Shown one piece after another: positions 36,254 through 47,660 of a DNA stretch of 64,000 bases; within the stretch, counting starts at the first letter, position 1; the number at the start of each line of letters is the position of its first letter. The notes under the pieces are model-generated. The model saw nothing but the letters and a program-made list of their open reading frames with translations. It searched no databases and was not told the DNA's origin. The translations under genes were made by a program, and so were the position numbers. The stretch is from Trichostrongylus colubriformis (taxonomy: Eukaryota > Nematoda > Chromadorea > Rhabditida > Trichostrongylidae), in assembly GCA_963978905.1 (NCBI GenBank), contig OZ022260.1, forward strand, positions 20,200,334 through 20,264,333. Reading direction: 5' to 3'.

Positions 36254-37203
36254 CATGAATTTGCAAAAGTTCACTTGTAAAGGTTATTTGGGACACTGAT
36301 CGCGATTTTGAGCACCGTTTTCAACGTTACTGATTACTTCGCATAAGTAATCCCATAACTCGCGGTTCCCGATGCAGTGATAGTGGAATAGTATCGTTCC
36401 TTATTTTTTGAGAATCAGATTGCATGCATATAACATATTATTGACCGATTCGAATAAATAATTGCATGAATTATAATAAAATATTGAATGAATAAATAAG
36501 TTTAAACCTCTCGAACTGCTGACGTGGGCACATACTCAATGCCGGATCATGACCACCTGTTATTTCACAGACACAAAAAACAATGACTACTCATTATTCT
36601 TTATCGACATTAATGCAAACATTTACTGAATAATATAAAGACAAGGTAATAGGCTCATAGCGAATAAGTGTCAAAAAACTGGAACCAAAATGACCAGTAG
36701 TACGCTAGAAGATCAGAATGAATGTCTCAAAGTATTACCGGTCTTATTTAAAAAAGAAAGCAAGTCAAAGTCTACTCTAGCAATTAGGTCAAAGTGGAGA
36801 CGAAGTTCTTAGTCACAAAACAGATAACGATTACGATCGAAAATTATGCTAAATTTCATTTTTGAAGAAACCACCCATTAACAAAACAGCAAAAACAAGT
36901 GTAAACATTCAAGATAACAAGTTAGATAGTGTTCAGTATAAGCTGTAGGACTCTGTTGATCGTCCGGTCGCATGGCAGGTAAGAAAAGAACGTCCTAAAA
37001 TAGTGGGATGAAAATTAGTGTCTTACGATAGGCCCCAAAAGGTCCTATTTTAGAGAGTTCCGAAATTACTGTAGTATTATCAATGAATTTCGTTATCTTT
37101 TTGTTTACCAACCTCGTTGTTGTATGGGTCAAAACAATACTTGGTAAACTAGCCCATTTAACAAGATGACATGCCGACAAAGGATAGTAGCTTACCAAGA
37201 TAC

Positions 37204-37338
37204 CAGCAGAGACACCAGCATAATGGAAAGTGTTCAATGTCATTTGTGTAGCTGGCTCTCCAAGAGACTGAGCAGCCAGAGCGCCAAACATTTCACCAGG
37301 TTGAGCAATTTCTTGTTGGAAACGGGTTTCGATTTCAC
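37204..37338 (-). pseudogene. Single exon of RNA polymerase II large subunit (RPB1), probably a fragment
   Basis: The frame encodes [17 protein letters not shown], then [15 protein letters not shown] and [12 protein letters not shown]. This is the trigger-loop region of RPB1; Pol I and Pol III subunits differ at [16 protein letters not shown] acceptor and a GT donor border it (135 nt, phase preserved), with a stronger GTAAGC donor 12 nt further on. Two points are odd. GEMF replaces the near-invariant GEMV, and the exon cannot continue with the invariant K of SAKN because the split codon begins with G. No neighbouring RPB1 exon was found within several kb. It is either an isolated duplicated exon or part of a gene with very long introns. 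The fragment call is inference. Confidence 0.6.
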
Positions 37339-37399
37339 CTAAAATAAGAGAATTCCTATAAAGTGGCAGAGGGTTGCCGATAACAATGGTCAATACGTT

Positions 37400-40300
37400 G
37401 TTGCCTAATTGTTATTTGTTGGACGAAAAAAAAAAAGTGATGATCGAAAAAATACTACAAGACTTTTGGAACATCCTAATATTTATCTAGAGGGAAATTG
37501 CAAGCCCGTAAACCGGTGCTAGCGAACCGGAAAAGTGTGGTATTCACTAAGAATGTAAGTGGAATCCTCATGCATGGCACATCCCACAGCGAGGCCAGCC
37601 GAGACCAATCGCTTGCCTTTGATTTCGTGAGAGCAAGCTATCTGTACTGAAGGTCCTATAGACACAATGGATCATTTTTTCCAAAGAACTTGTTGTCTAT
37701 AGGCGATGTCCGTACACTGCAACATCATCCTTTTCATCTAGGTGACCATCCTAGTTGGCACACCACTGCTCACATCGCACTTCAGACTTATGTAGCCATT
37801 TTTGCGTTAATGTCGAAACAGGTGAAATGGGTTCTGCCAATATCAATTATGCAGAGTCTATTGCGTTCATCCTAGTACATGTATATAATCTGCTAAGTAT
37901 GTCTGTGTGTGTGTCGGTCTGTTTGTCACGAAATTCATATTTCGCGTCGCAGCGAAGCTAGGAACCTGAACATTGATATACTGGGTGGTAAGGGAACCCC
38001 AGCGGTGGTGGAGCAAAAGTGATACAAGCTGATCAGGGCTGACAAGGAGCGTCAAAAGGCAAATGTCGCGAAATCCGTCTCGCCTTTCGCGTTGATCCGA
38101 TAGTGCTGACACTCATAGGTGTTTATCAGGGTGGGACGGCGACATCAATGGTGGATGATCCGAGCTGACCACGTTTAGTAAGAGTCGCCAAGCCCGTTTC
38201 GCTGTTCAGGATGGCAGGAAGTGTCCATATTCATAGGTATTGTTGGTTACAAGAACCTTAAAGGCAGTGGTAGGGGTAATGGTTGTATACTTCTTTCCAA
38301 TTTTCGATACCGACCGGTGGACGTGCTCTTTAGGAAAAACCGACCTACATCTCAATCATACTTCGGCAAGGTAACCCTAGTAGGCGGGCAGGGGAAAGAA
38401 AGGCGACTGGAGCTGAAAAGGCCGCACCTGAGTGACTTCTTTCAGGGATTCACTATCACCCACCCTGCGCTTGTCACTGTCTTTAAAGTATGGGTACTGT
38501 AATGAGCATGGAATCATGGGAGAATACCTGAATTCACTATCGGCCTGTGACTTGCAGAATCTTCAAAATGATGCTACCTTTTGGTTCAGACAACTTTAGT
38601 CAAAATAGTGACTAATATGAGATCAAATGCTTGGTTGACTCGTACTGAGGTTATTGCCACACTTCCAACAAGCTTGAATGTGAAAGCTGTAGTTATATAC
38701 ATAACTTCTATTTTACTGGCGAGGATGACCTACTGACAAACAGAGCCATTGCAATTGCATGGCTCAGGTGTGTCATGACATTAGGACTGGGTCGGGTCAC
38801 GTGAGCGCACGCTTCCACTCCGCTCGGCCTGGTCTAGACATCCGCTGGCTTTCGCAAGTCGTTGTAAAGGCCGAATGGTCTTACTTTTGCTACTTAAGTT
38901 CTGAACGAAACAGAAATGCGTGACGGACCCCAAACGGATTAATCACAGCCGAGTGCTGCCACCTTTCATGTGCACTTTGCGGAACACTGGGGCCCTTTTT
39001 TCGATCGCGGAGATGAAAGTGAAAAATTGGCTTTTATGTGTTTGTGAATTATTCAAAAACCATTCGTAAGCCCATCTTTCCAAAATTCGAGAGGTCACAC
39101 CTACCTAGGGCTATGAGATGCAATTTACGCTAAATTCATCCTCAACCGCACACATGTCGTCATATGAAGTGATGTCATTTATAGCATTTTGGATGTGATA
39201 GGCTGGATGTCTTAGGAGCTATGATGACTGTCCTGCCTACGCCCGTCTAGACGCAAGTCCAGGTCTTTTTCAATACCGAACAAGGCATAAACAACAGGCG
39301 GAGGTGGTGTAGTAACAGGTGGCGCATACTCCACTCTCATGGTGTGGGGATCAAATACCCCATCAACGCCCGCCATTGCCAACCAAAATGTCCATCCCTC
39401 CGGGTTGGAAAATTGGCACGGCCCATCTCAAAAATTGATTGATTAACGCCAAAAACCTTTCCCTTTTTCAACTGCTTAAAAATGTTTGCATGCGAACGCA
39501 AAAATCGTGTGTATTATACTACTCGAGCATCATTTTTTAAACAATATCGAAGAATGAAAAATGCGACTAGAGTAATCCAGTCTAGGGAATTATTGAACTA
39601 CAGTCGCCTTATTTCTGTGCATCTGAAGTATGCTGCGTACTAATGGGTTCCATTGTCAGACCGAAATCGCCTTTCCGTCTTCTTAATCGGCACGAACTTG
39701 AAGCGCATGCCTTTGCTTGCCCTCAAAATCCTCGCAGCTTAGCAATATTGGCGTGGTTTTGAGTTCCTGTCTTCGTCCATTAGTCAACTGAAATTGCCCA
39801 GGTTTCTCCAAATGTATATTTTCACCAACTGGAAGACCCTTCTTCGAACTGAATCGGTACCTGGTATACTCAAAGTTGTGCATGCATGCACTTGTTGTTT
39901 CGTTTTCTGCGACGTCATCCACTCTTTACTCTCACACATGTATTTGTTTGATCAAGTCGTATGTGGAACGTGGGTAGGTAATATTGCCAGTGGCCACCGC
40001 GCCTTTCATGAACTTTCTTGTTAGAAATCAACTCTTTTGGGACACTGTGTGTAAATGAAATTTGTTTTTTTTTTTTGCTTTCTTGTGTCTGTAGGGGGAA
40101 CGTAATGTAATCCTACCACTTCCAAGATGATGTGGGTGTTCAGTGATTCTTATCATGTTTTGAGTACATAATCCCTGGAATGAAGCTAAGACGTGGGAGC
40201 TAATGGTAGCATTGGAAGAAACAAAACAGGATGGGCTTAGAGAACAAGACTAAGGATGTGAATTATCTGTGCCAACTTTCATCATGTGCCCTTTTTTTCG

Positions 40301-41960
40301 AACCCATATGGTTATACACCAGATGGAGCCATGTCCGATGAAAATCTCCACTCACCCATTAACAACTCTTGGGGGGAGAAGGGGTTGAGAGGTGGGGGTG
40401 GGCTCCAAGAACAAGAACTACAGCTCTACAGGAAAAGTATTGGGAGTGTCTGATGTGATTTTGCCAACGGCATCCTAGCGATTCACTGAAGGCGGCTCCA
40501 CAGTACTGAACGGGTTCATCAGTACAAACTTCCAGAATAGAAGCAATATATTCGATTGAATGACTATTTCTGTACGCAATGGAACATCTATTGACTCTTC
40601 ATTACATTCAAAAATTTCAATTCAGCGTAATTTATATAATTGATCGGACTGCGCCTCATTACTTCTCTGTTGACTCACTTTGATAAAGCTTTATAATTAT
40701 CTCATCACTTGCATTCGCAGCCAAACAAACACCTTCTGCAATACTTTTCCTCGTTTTCGAAAGATGCGGGTGTTTTCACTAGCTTGTTTAAAGCCTTTTT
40801 CCTACATTTCTGCCTCCCTTTCCTGTTGTTTTGTTTTTATACAAAAAATTATTGTAGCATGATGGGAGTCACCGTCGTCGATTCTTCTAACTTCCCCAGA
40901 ATTGAGGATGAAAAACTTTTCATCCAGAGATGACCCCTTCATAATGAAACAACACCATATCGAGAAATCCATGAGGCGATGGTCCTCCACTACGCGCCTA
41001 AAGAAGGACCTATAAGAAGATAGACACCAAACAAAAAGAGTGTCCATCCATGGATGCTCTTGAGAGGATCCCTGATTCTATCGGTCGTTCAAAACGACCT
41101 CAATTCTCCAGCTCTTCAGTAGGGCGCTTGTTTCATCGACTACTAGACAGCATGTTTTCGATTTCTTCTTCCACAGCTCAATATGGTCCGTATTCCTGCT
41201 TGCTGCGGATTGTTACTCGCAACACTTGCGCCATGGATGGCCTGTCATCAGCAACCGTCTACACTTCTTCTCATGAAACCTTCCAGCTTCTATTTCCATT
41301 CTTCATATAGCGTTATATTTTGTTATGCATGCGTGGTTGGTTGTCTAAGCTGATTCAAAGCTGATTTATGTTGGTTTATGTCTAAGCTCTAGCCTTCTCG
41401 GAAAATGGTTCCTCAAAAATAGCCGCGCTAGGCGTCCGGGTTTTCTTTTCTTTTCTTTTTCTCTTTCTTTAGAGTTGTGCCAACGATATCACGCTTTCCA
41501 ATTGTTCATTACTAACAGCTATCGTTATGTTCATTGCGGTGGTCTGGTCAAGAGGACACTCGCCTCTAGCTGCCTCGTTTTTCTTTTGTTTTTGTTGTTC
41601 GGCACAATTAGTTAAGCCTATTCTAAAATATAAGTAGCGTATTCCTGGGAGACCCCATTCTGAACAACCTTTCGCTTCTGACGTGCACGAGTCTGGGTAT
41701 CCAGCTTTTACCTGGTCTGTCTGTTCTACGAGGGCTGTCGGTATACTCGTGGTCCGGAGTTCAGACAAACCCCCCATGACCCCCTATGGTGGCGTAAGGG
41801 CATCATTGCCGACTGGTGCAGGTATAGGACTTGGATCCAACTCGTAGCTGCGCCTGGTTCGAAAGGATGACCTGTTTCCCATCGAGAATAATGCTCATGT
41901 TTTTTGGTTATTGAGTTTTACCTTGATCCGTTGGTTAAACGACTAGACTATGTGTACTTT
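37400..41960. other. Intergenic repeat-rich stretch, no gene recognised
   Basis: It holds a dispersed repeat (38255-38420) and a segment near 39290-39430 that resembles 43325-43460 (GGAGGTGGTG, ACAGGTGGC, GATCAAATAC). The minus frame 39683-39922 looks protein-like (EYTRYRFSSKKGLPVGENI) but has no splice support and no known motif. A polypyrimidine (TTTTC)n tract lies near 41440-41470. Confidence 0.4.
38255..38420 (+). repeat. Dispersed repeat, partner of 13812-14100
   Basis: It matches the 13812 copy at AAAGGCAGTGGTAGGGGTAA, GATACCGACCGGTGGAC and AACCCTAGTAGGCGGG in the same order. Non-coding. Confidence 0.6.
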
Positions 41961-42083
41961 TTTTATACTACTGCTTGTAACTGCACAGAAAGTGGGCGTA
42001 AGTCTTCCTGACCGACCTTACCTTTTTGCTTGTATTTCTGTTTTTCCTGTTCTCTGGCGCGTCTACTGGCGAATACAAGTAAG

Positions 42084-42087
42084 CAAA

Positions 42088-42174
<87 letters not shown>
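42084..42174 (+). repeat. (AAAT)n microsatellite, about 22 units
   Basis: An uninterrupted AAAT/TAAA repeat of about 90 bp follows a Cys-free, T-rich leader (41960-42083). Such tails are found at the 3' ends of some non-LTR retrotransposons, but no reverse transcriptase frame lies upstream, so the origin is open. The 121-codon minus frame across it is a repeat artefact. Confidence 0.9.
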
Positions 42175-42175
<1 letters not shown>

Positions 42176-42429
42176 GCTATCGGTGGATTGTCGCGTTCTG
42201 CTGCTCCGCTGATGGCGATAGAAGATGATAGCCCGTAATGACAGGTTGTCTATCGTAAACTGGCATTTGACGTGGGTTACAACAAGAAACCTCCAGAATA
42301 TCTGTCCCGTACCGGAATCGCAACGCATACCTGTCTATTCCAAATGATCAAAATGTAGTGCCTGTAGAAGTGTATCACTTCTTCTGATGAGCGGACAAGG
42401 GTTCCGTGGAACAACGGAAAGCGATAGCT

Positions 42430-42690
42430 TCGTGTGTGCTACATCTTTGGAAGTTTTCGCGTTATGAAGGGTATACGAGCTGTTGTCCTAACAAGGTAGA
42501 AGTGGACGAGTGTCATCTGGACAGAAAATTCGCGTTGCGGCGTCCGGCATGAGACGCCGCTACGCGAATTGGTGCGACCTATGCGCGCTCTATTGGATAG
42601 GTCCTCAAGCGATAATGGTGCCCCACTAGGCGTAATCGCTTTTAGGTAGTACGCCACCCCTACTTCGCACGATCTCGTCACGTGTCAAAA
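42430..42690. repeat. GC-rich segment sharing motifs with 45561-45905
   Basis: It contains AAAATTCGCGTTGCGGCGTC and an inverted GACGCCGCTACGCGAATT about 20 bp apart, then CGCACGATCTCGTCACG. The CGAATT/GACGCCGC motif recurs near 45585-45620 and in the 43 bp tandem repeat. The function is unknown. Confidence 0.4.
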
Positions 42691-43505
42691 AGTCACACGA
42701 AATTTTCGTCCCACGGCACACACCCAGGTGGAGGTATCTTCAGATTGTGCTGTCAGTTTTTTCCTACAAAAGAGGAGTGATTCAAGTTCGCATCTGAAGT
42801 GGCACATTCACTTAGGAAATATCTTCCAGTTGGCTCACTAACAGGCAAAAGTCCAGCCCACAGTAAAGCCATGCAAACACTTCATAATGTTCAAAATTCA
42901 ACCGCGACCCTCTCCTTTGTTTCGCTACTTTCATTGCACCGGAACGAGGGGATCAAGGCTCGTAGTTATCATTATTTCCCTGAACTGAGCACCATGAACA
43001 TGGAAAATGTCTGCTAATGGACTTAAACGAAAAATCACGTGTGTGAAAACTTTGTACTTCTACGCAAATATAGGTATTCGTGGACAACTTGTGCTTACTA
43101 ATTGAACCTTGAGAGAGAGAGAGATAGCTAGATCTTGTTCCCCTCCTCCATTCCCACGAGCCATGTTTGCAATAGCAGCCGGAATTTGATACGCTGCATT
43201 AATCCCCAAAAGTGCTTCTGGGTAGAATTTCCAACAATGAGCAAGTAAATAGTATTCGAAAGCTCGAGTCACTTTTATGGGTACTTTATTTTTATTGCTT
43301 TCTATTACTGGAAATGACGTGTCTATCTGGCCGGAGGTGGTGCAATGACAGGTGGCACGCACTTATACCCTGATATTTCGCAGATCAAATACTGCATTAA
43401 TGCGTGCCCAGGTAAACCAAGCATCCCATCCCAACGGTAGGGGAAATTGGTACGAGATTCGTCAGCGATAACCTGTACAACGGCTGATCCCGGAAAGGCA
43501 TTGTA

Positions 43506-44387
43506 TTAGGTTGATTCAATATGAATCGGACAAATTGACAAATTTTAATCATTGTCGTACAACTTTTTAACGACAGCTGGGATTCACATGAAATGTGCTC
43601 CATCTGTATCGATGACCTTCTGCCACGGGTTAGGCAGGCCCTTGCTCCAGAAGGCGGAGGCTGGAGCTCGAAGAATTTGCCGAGTGCCGTCTTGACAACG
43701 TCGCGAGTTTTGAAGTCTTGGCCGTCCAGGTGGCGTTGGCTGTGGGAGAAAAGGTGGAAATCTGAAGGGGCCATGTCTGGGGAGTACGGTGGGTGTGGAA
43801 GCGCGTTCCAACTGTACGACAGCAGCTCGGCCTTGGTCGATCTTGCAATGTGAGGTCTCCCATTGTCCTGCTGGAAGTAGACATGTGACCGCCGCCGTTG
43901 CGAACTTTGGACATTTGCCTTCAATTCTCGTTATTGATGAACGTAGACGTCGGCGGATACTGTTGTTCCTTCGAGCAGCGAGCAGCTCCCAGTACTCTAC
44001 GCCGTGTACGCTCCACCAACCGCGGTTTTCGTCTTCGATGGAATAGTCGTCCGACGCAAACTTCGAATGCCACAAGTACACTGTACTTCTGGCGGGGGCA
44101 TGCTCCTTGTTAACTACCTTTAGGCGTCTTTCAATATCCGCGGGTTCATGGCCAGATAGCGATAGAAATAGTGTGACGTTGCGGATGTGGTCTCTGTACG
44201 GCTTGAAATTTTGCGGCATGGTGGCGAAATGAAACTAGTTCGGAGTGTTTGTTAGACTGTATTTTGAGGAGCTTTTTATACTCATTCCAACGGTACCTCG
44301 CGCATCCATTTTCGTCAACTCATTGCTGAGTTATGATCCCTGGAAGTCAGCACTACCATTTGTCTGATTCATATTGAATCAACCTAA
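43506..44387 (-). mobile_element. Internally deleted mariner transposon, copy 1 (882 bp)
   Basis: The ends TTAGGTTGATTCAATATGAA and TTCATATTGAATCAACCTAA are near-perfect inverted repeats of about 30 bp, flanked by TA (43504-43505 and 44388-44389). The encoded transposase runs on the minus strand and lacks its middle. A full mariner is about 1.3 kb. Copy 2 at 62714-63613 has the same architecture. The family could be related to the mariner-like bandit element known from hookworms; this is a suggestion from memory. Confidence 0.9.
43597..44219 (-). pseudogene. Mariner transposase remnant lacking the first catalytic Asp
   Basis: The frame opens at 44219 with MPQNFKPYRDHIR and a helix-turn-helix region (ADIERRLKVVNKEH, STVYLWHSKFAS, ENRGWWSV) ending near residue 100. 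After a frame change come the later catalytic blocks, YFQQDNGRPHIA (second Asp) and YSPDMAPSDFHLF (third Asp), then DGQDFKTRDVVKTALGKFF. A further shift precedes NPWQKVIDTDGAHF, the usual C-terminal block. The stretch that should carry the first Asp (TGDEKW-type) is missing. With at least two frameshifts and no first Asp, it cannot be active; a normal protein has about 345 residues. Confidence 0.9.
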
Positions 44388-44389
44388 TA

Positions 44390-45555
44390 TGTTAAGACCA
44401 AATCGCATCTGGCTGCCTTCACGATTCTGAAACCGGAATGCGCGGCGTATCCCCAGAAGGGATTGATTAGGTCAGAGAATTTTTTCTCACTCTCTAACGT
44501 GTCTGCCTTACTTCGCACGGGACCTGCAAACTTTTTGTAGTGTATATAAACCGTAAACAAATTCATCAGATGTTCATGCTTTAAAGATGTATAATTTGTA
44601 AATTAACTAGGTGCTATCGCATTGAAGTAATGGACATTCCTATGCACGCTATTTTCACCCAGGCCGAGAAAGAGAATGCACCCTTTCCTTCCTACTTGGA
44701 GGCCTCAGCAAAAATATACGCTGTGCAGAGTGACCCTACGAAGATCCTTCTAAGATATACAGAGTGTGAAACCTTTCTGAGTTGTCCCTCTCCTTTTCAC
44801 TGCGATGACACCTTACTTGAAAATGAAGGCAACAGAGCCTATGTCGATTTGCGGGCCCAATAGAGCCGTCCAGAAACGCATGTGACCTGCAAGCTGCGTT
44901 CTTCCATCATCGGAGCAGTAATTCTATGAGTACGTGCAAAACACATAATGCATGCCTCGCAGTGCCTAAGCCTTAAAAGACTAAGGGCAATTAATATTAC
45001 CATTTGTTTGCTTCATATATATTCGCGCTACTCATTCATTTATTATTCATATTCATATTCATTCATTTACTATTCATAATAGTCATTATTATTCACTTTA
45101 TATCATCTATTTGCAAACAGGGTAAAGAAGACATGCTAATCAATTTCCTATCCTTTTCCTTAGAATGCGTAACGTATCCAACTTCCATTTTCGATCGTAG
45201 TGACGCTTAATGGCGATTTATTCTTCACAATAACTTATGGAGAGCAAGCGATGGACAACTACAATACAAACTAAGAAAGGGAAGAGCTAATCAAACTACC
45301 TGGAAGGGACGGGAAGCTGCGTAAGAAGTAGCCCAGTATTTGGCCTCGGACCATGTTGGTGGGAACGATACCACTGGTCACCTGGTCACTTCACCGCCAC
45401 TGCCTATTTGCAGAATGCTAACATACAGCTCTGAATGTGGCAACTATAAGCACCACAGTGTTGAAGAAGAAATCTTCAGAATGTCTTCATGTAATGGCTT
45501 AACGTGGAACTAAGACAGTAGTGGAAGCACGTACAATCGGAGAAGGAGCCTGCTA
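44390..45555. other. Intergenic, no gene recognised
   Basis: It has a lone MITE end (GGTGCTATCGCATTGAAG near 44611) and a run of ATTCAT-like repeats at 45010-45090. The plus frame 44630-44863 is open for 77 codons without a known motif. I see no splice-bordered exon. Confidence 0.35.
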
Positions 45556-45771
45556 CACACGATAGGGTGTGAAGCGATTGGTCGAATTTTCGCTACGCGG
45601 CGTCGCACTCGCGGCGCCGTCAGTACCTTGCCGCTGTCGTTCGGAAATCAGCTCAAGACGCAATGAGCTGGTACCGTGAAGGATTTTTAAAGATTGCAGG
45701 TTGGAAGTGTTATGTTGTTGTTGTTGCTGTTTCAACAGATGAATCTGCAAACGACTCGCACTCGCCGCGCC

Positions 45772-45905
45772 GCTCTGGCGGCCGCGCGAAAATTCGACCA
45801 ATCACCACAAACCTCCGCTGGCAGCCGTGCAAAAATTCCACCAATCGCCATACACCCCCGCTGGCGGCCGCGCGAAAACTCGACCAATTGTCATACACCC
45901 CCGGC
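45772..45905 (+). repeat. Three tandem copies of a 43 bp GC-rich unit
   Basis: The units start at 45772, 45815 and 45858. The consensus runs GCTGGCGGCCGCGCGAAAAT, then TCGACCAATC and (G/A)CCATACACCC. A related inverted copy lies at 45561-45625. Reading frames here (45663-46022, 45694-45966) are products of the repeat. Confidence 0.85.
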
Positions 45906-45942
45906 CCCTTCTTACGAGCTTCACTCCTGCTCTGCGTACCAC

Positions 45943-46418
45943 AAAGGAATCGTGCACGAAAAATGAGTTTCTCTGTTACTCATATATTTACTTGCTTACT
46001 AAGGGCCGCATGCAAATTTTAACGCTAAAATTTGAAAATCTGGCTAATATAGTACAGCCCTCAAAGAGACGGGCTACGCGGCGGGACATCCGGGTGATTG
46101 CAGACGCTAGAGAGACGACGACCAAAGGCGCGATCAGAGACGCAGAGTGGGAGTAGCTAGTTATGTAAACAGTTTCACTAGCTGTCCCCGACCGCGATGG
46201 ACGACGGGGTGGGGCATCCACTCAGACGCCCCGATTCTCATCCTCCAATCAGAGGAGCTGCTTCTTATTGCTAGCCGGATTCTCAGTTTTTCGCGTGAAA
46301 CTTCGCATACTAATAATAAATAGCAATACAAATAATAATACTACATACTTCATTGAGAAAATACAGCATAAACATATGGGGAACAGAGAAACTCATTTTT
46401 CTCTGCACGACGCCTCCG
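45943..46418. mobile_element. MITE with ~95 bp terminal inverted repeats, copy A
   Basis: The left end reads AAAGGAATCGTGCACGAAAA, then GTTACTCATATATTTACTTG and GGGCCGCATGCAAATTTTAA. The right end is the inverse (CGAAACTTCGCATAC-like sequence, then CATTTTTCTCTGCACGACG). The interior is GC-rich and about 250 bp long, with no transposase. Copies B and C lie at 47040-47442 and 57435-57863. Confidence 0.75.
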
Positions 46419-47039
46419 AACCACACTCTCTGGAGAACTCCTCGTCCGACTCACAGCCTTCTGTGCAGATAATATTCTAAATGTGTGGCATTAGCTTATG
46501 TTGAAAATTACATAGCCCTCAAGTACTTTGACTCACAAAAATCGGATGGAAATGTCTGCGTCTTCTCTCCCCTTCTATGGTATACAAAGAGCTGCATATC
46601 TACCTTTATCTTATCACTCCACGCCGTAATCGTTTGCAGGTACAACGTGCCTCACACTTCGAACATTTCCACGGCAACCGGATTTGCTCTCCATTAACTT
46701 AATTGAAAACTTGAAGCAGCTGTAATTAGCCGAGGCATTTCGGACAGGGCTTGCAGCAGCTCGCTTACTTTACGACCACTTTCCCTTATGACTTTAGACT
46801 CAGGTTTCCGTAAACGCGATTCCTTGCTGTCAGAACACATCTTACCGGCCAATAACATCCAACCGTCAGTGAATACTTGCCACTCCGAATCGCTCTGCCC
46901 AGTGACAAACATAAATCTTTATTTCGCTCTCATCTGCTCTGATCTCGAACAATCGCTCATTAAGACTTCACAAGGCATCATTGGCTTTGATGGACTTTTC
47001 ATTGAGATCTTACAGTACAGTGCGTTCCTTCGTCATTTT
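46419..47039. other. Spacer between MITE copies A and B
   Basis: The frames 46485-46697 and 46788-47222 (plus) are open, and the second enters the next MITE. I recognise no motif, splice-bordered exon or RNA gene. Confidence 0.3.
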
Positions 47040-47442
47040 CCAAAGGAATTGTCCACGGAAATAAGGATTCTTCTGTTATCCACATATTTACGTGCAGAAC
47101 TTGCATGCAAAGTTTTACGCAAAATGTATCTGGTGAGATATAGCCCCCAGAGTATCGTCGAAGTGGGTAGGGCTGTCCGCGAAGGAGGAGACACTTGGGG
47201 GCTGCGAGCAAAGGGGTGGTAGATGAGCAGAGAAGCGGAATGGGAAGCAAACCAACATTTGATGCGAAATTCTGGGCTGCTTTCCTCTCACCGACCTCTT
47301 GAAAAGTGATTTGGCTGGATCCTATAGAGATCGTAGCATTTCGGAATTTCGCCTTCTGCTTCAGAATCAGAGATTAACTTTAATCCTTCTTGTACTTTTG
47401 TGAATTCTGTAATTCATGGAATTTCCGTGCATGATTCTTTTA
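47040..47442. mobile_element. MITE with long terminal inverted repeats, copy B
   Basis: The left end AAAGGAATTGTCCACGGAAA continues with CCACATATTTACGTG and TGCATGCAAAGTTTTACGC. The right end is the inverse: TTTCCGTGCATGATTCTTTT. The length is about 400 bp with no transposase. The right terminal repeat looks shorter than in copies A and C. Confidence 0.65.
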
Positions 47443-47451
47443 ATGAATCGA

Positions 47452-47660
47452 GGGATGCAATTGCAATGAGGAGAGGCATCTTATAAAAAAGCATACATGA
47501 GCATTTCTGGAGAGTCAATCTGTGCAGTCAAGCGTATTCTTTAGACTAATGTTCAATGGATGAATTAAAGGGTTCCTTCCCCCCCCCCCCTATAGCAATA
47601 AGCTACATAAAATGACGTCCATATGAGTTGGCGCTCCCCCTCCCCCCCCCCCCCATTACC
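47452..47660. repeat. G/C-tract MITE copy
   Basis: GCAATGAGGAGAGGCATC and then TTATAAAAAAGC matches the inside-out right end of the 3719-3943 element. C tracts followed by TATAGCAATAAGC (47579-47605) give the opposite end, and a second C tract lies at 47642-47654. This suggests that one or two copies are nested here. Confidence 0.5.

Noticed and set aside
41963..42328. 121-codon minus-strand frame
   Set aside because: About a third of it is a translated AAAT microsatellite.
43593..44113. Long plus frames across the mariner copy
   Set aside because: They are antisense shadows of the minus-strand transposase remnant.
45663..46156. Overlapping plus frames up to 119 codons
   Set aside because: They are translations of the 43 bp tandem repeat and of MITE copy A.
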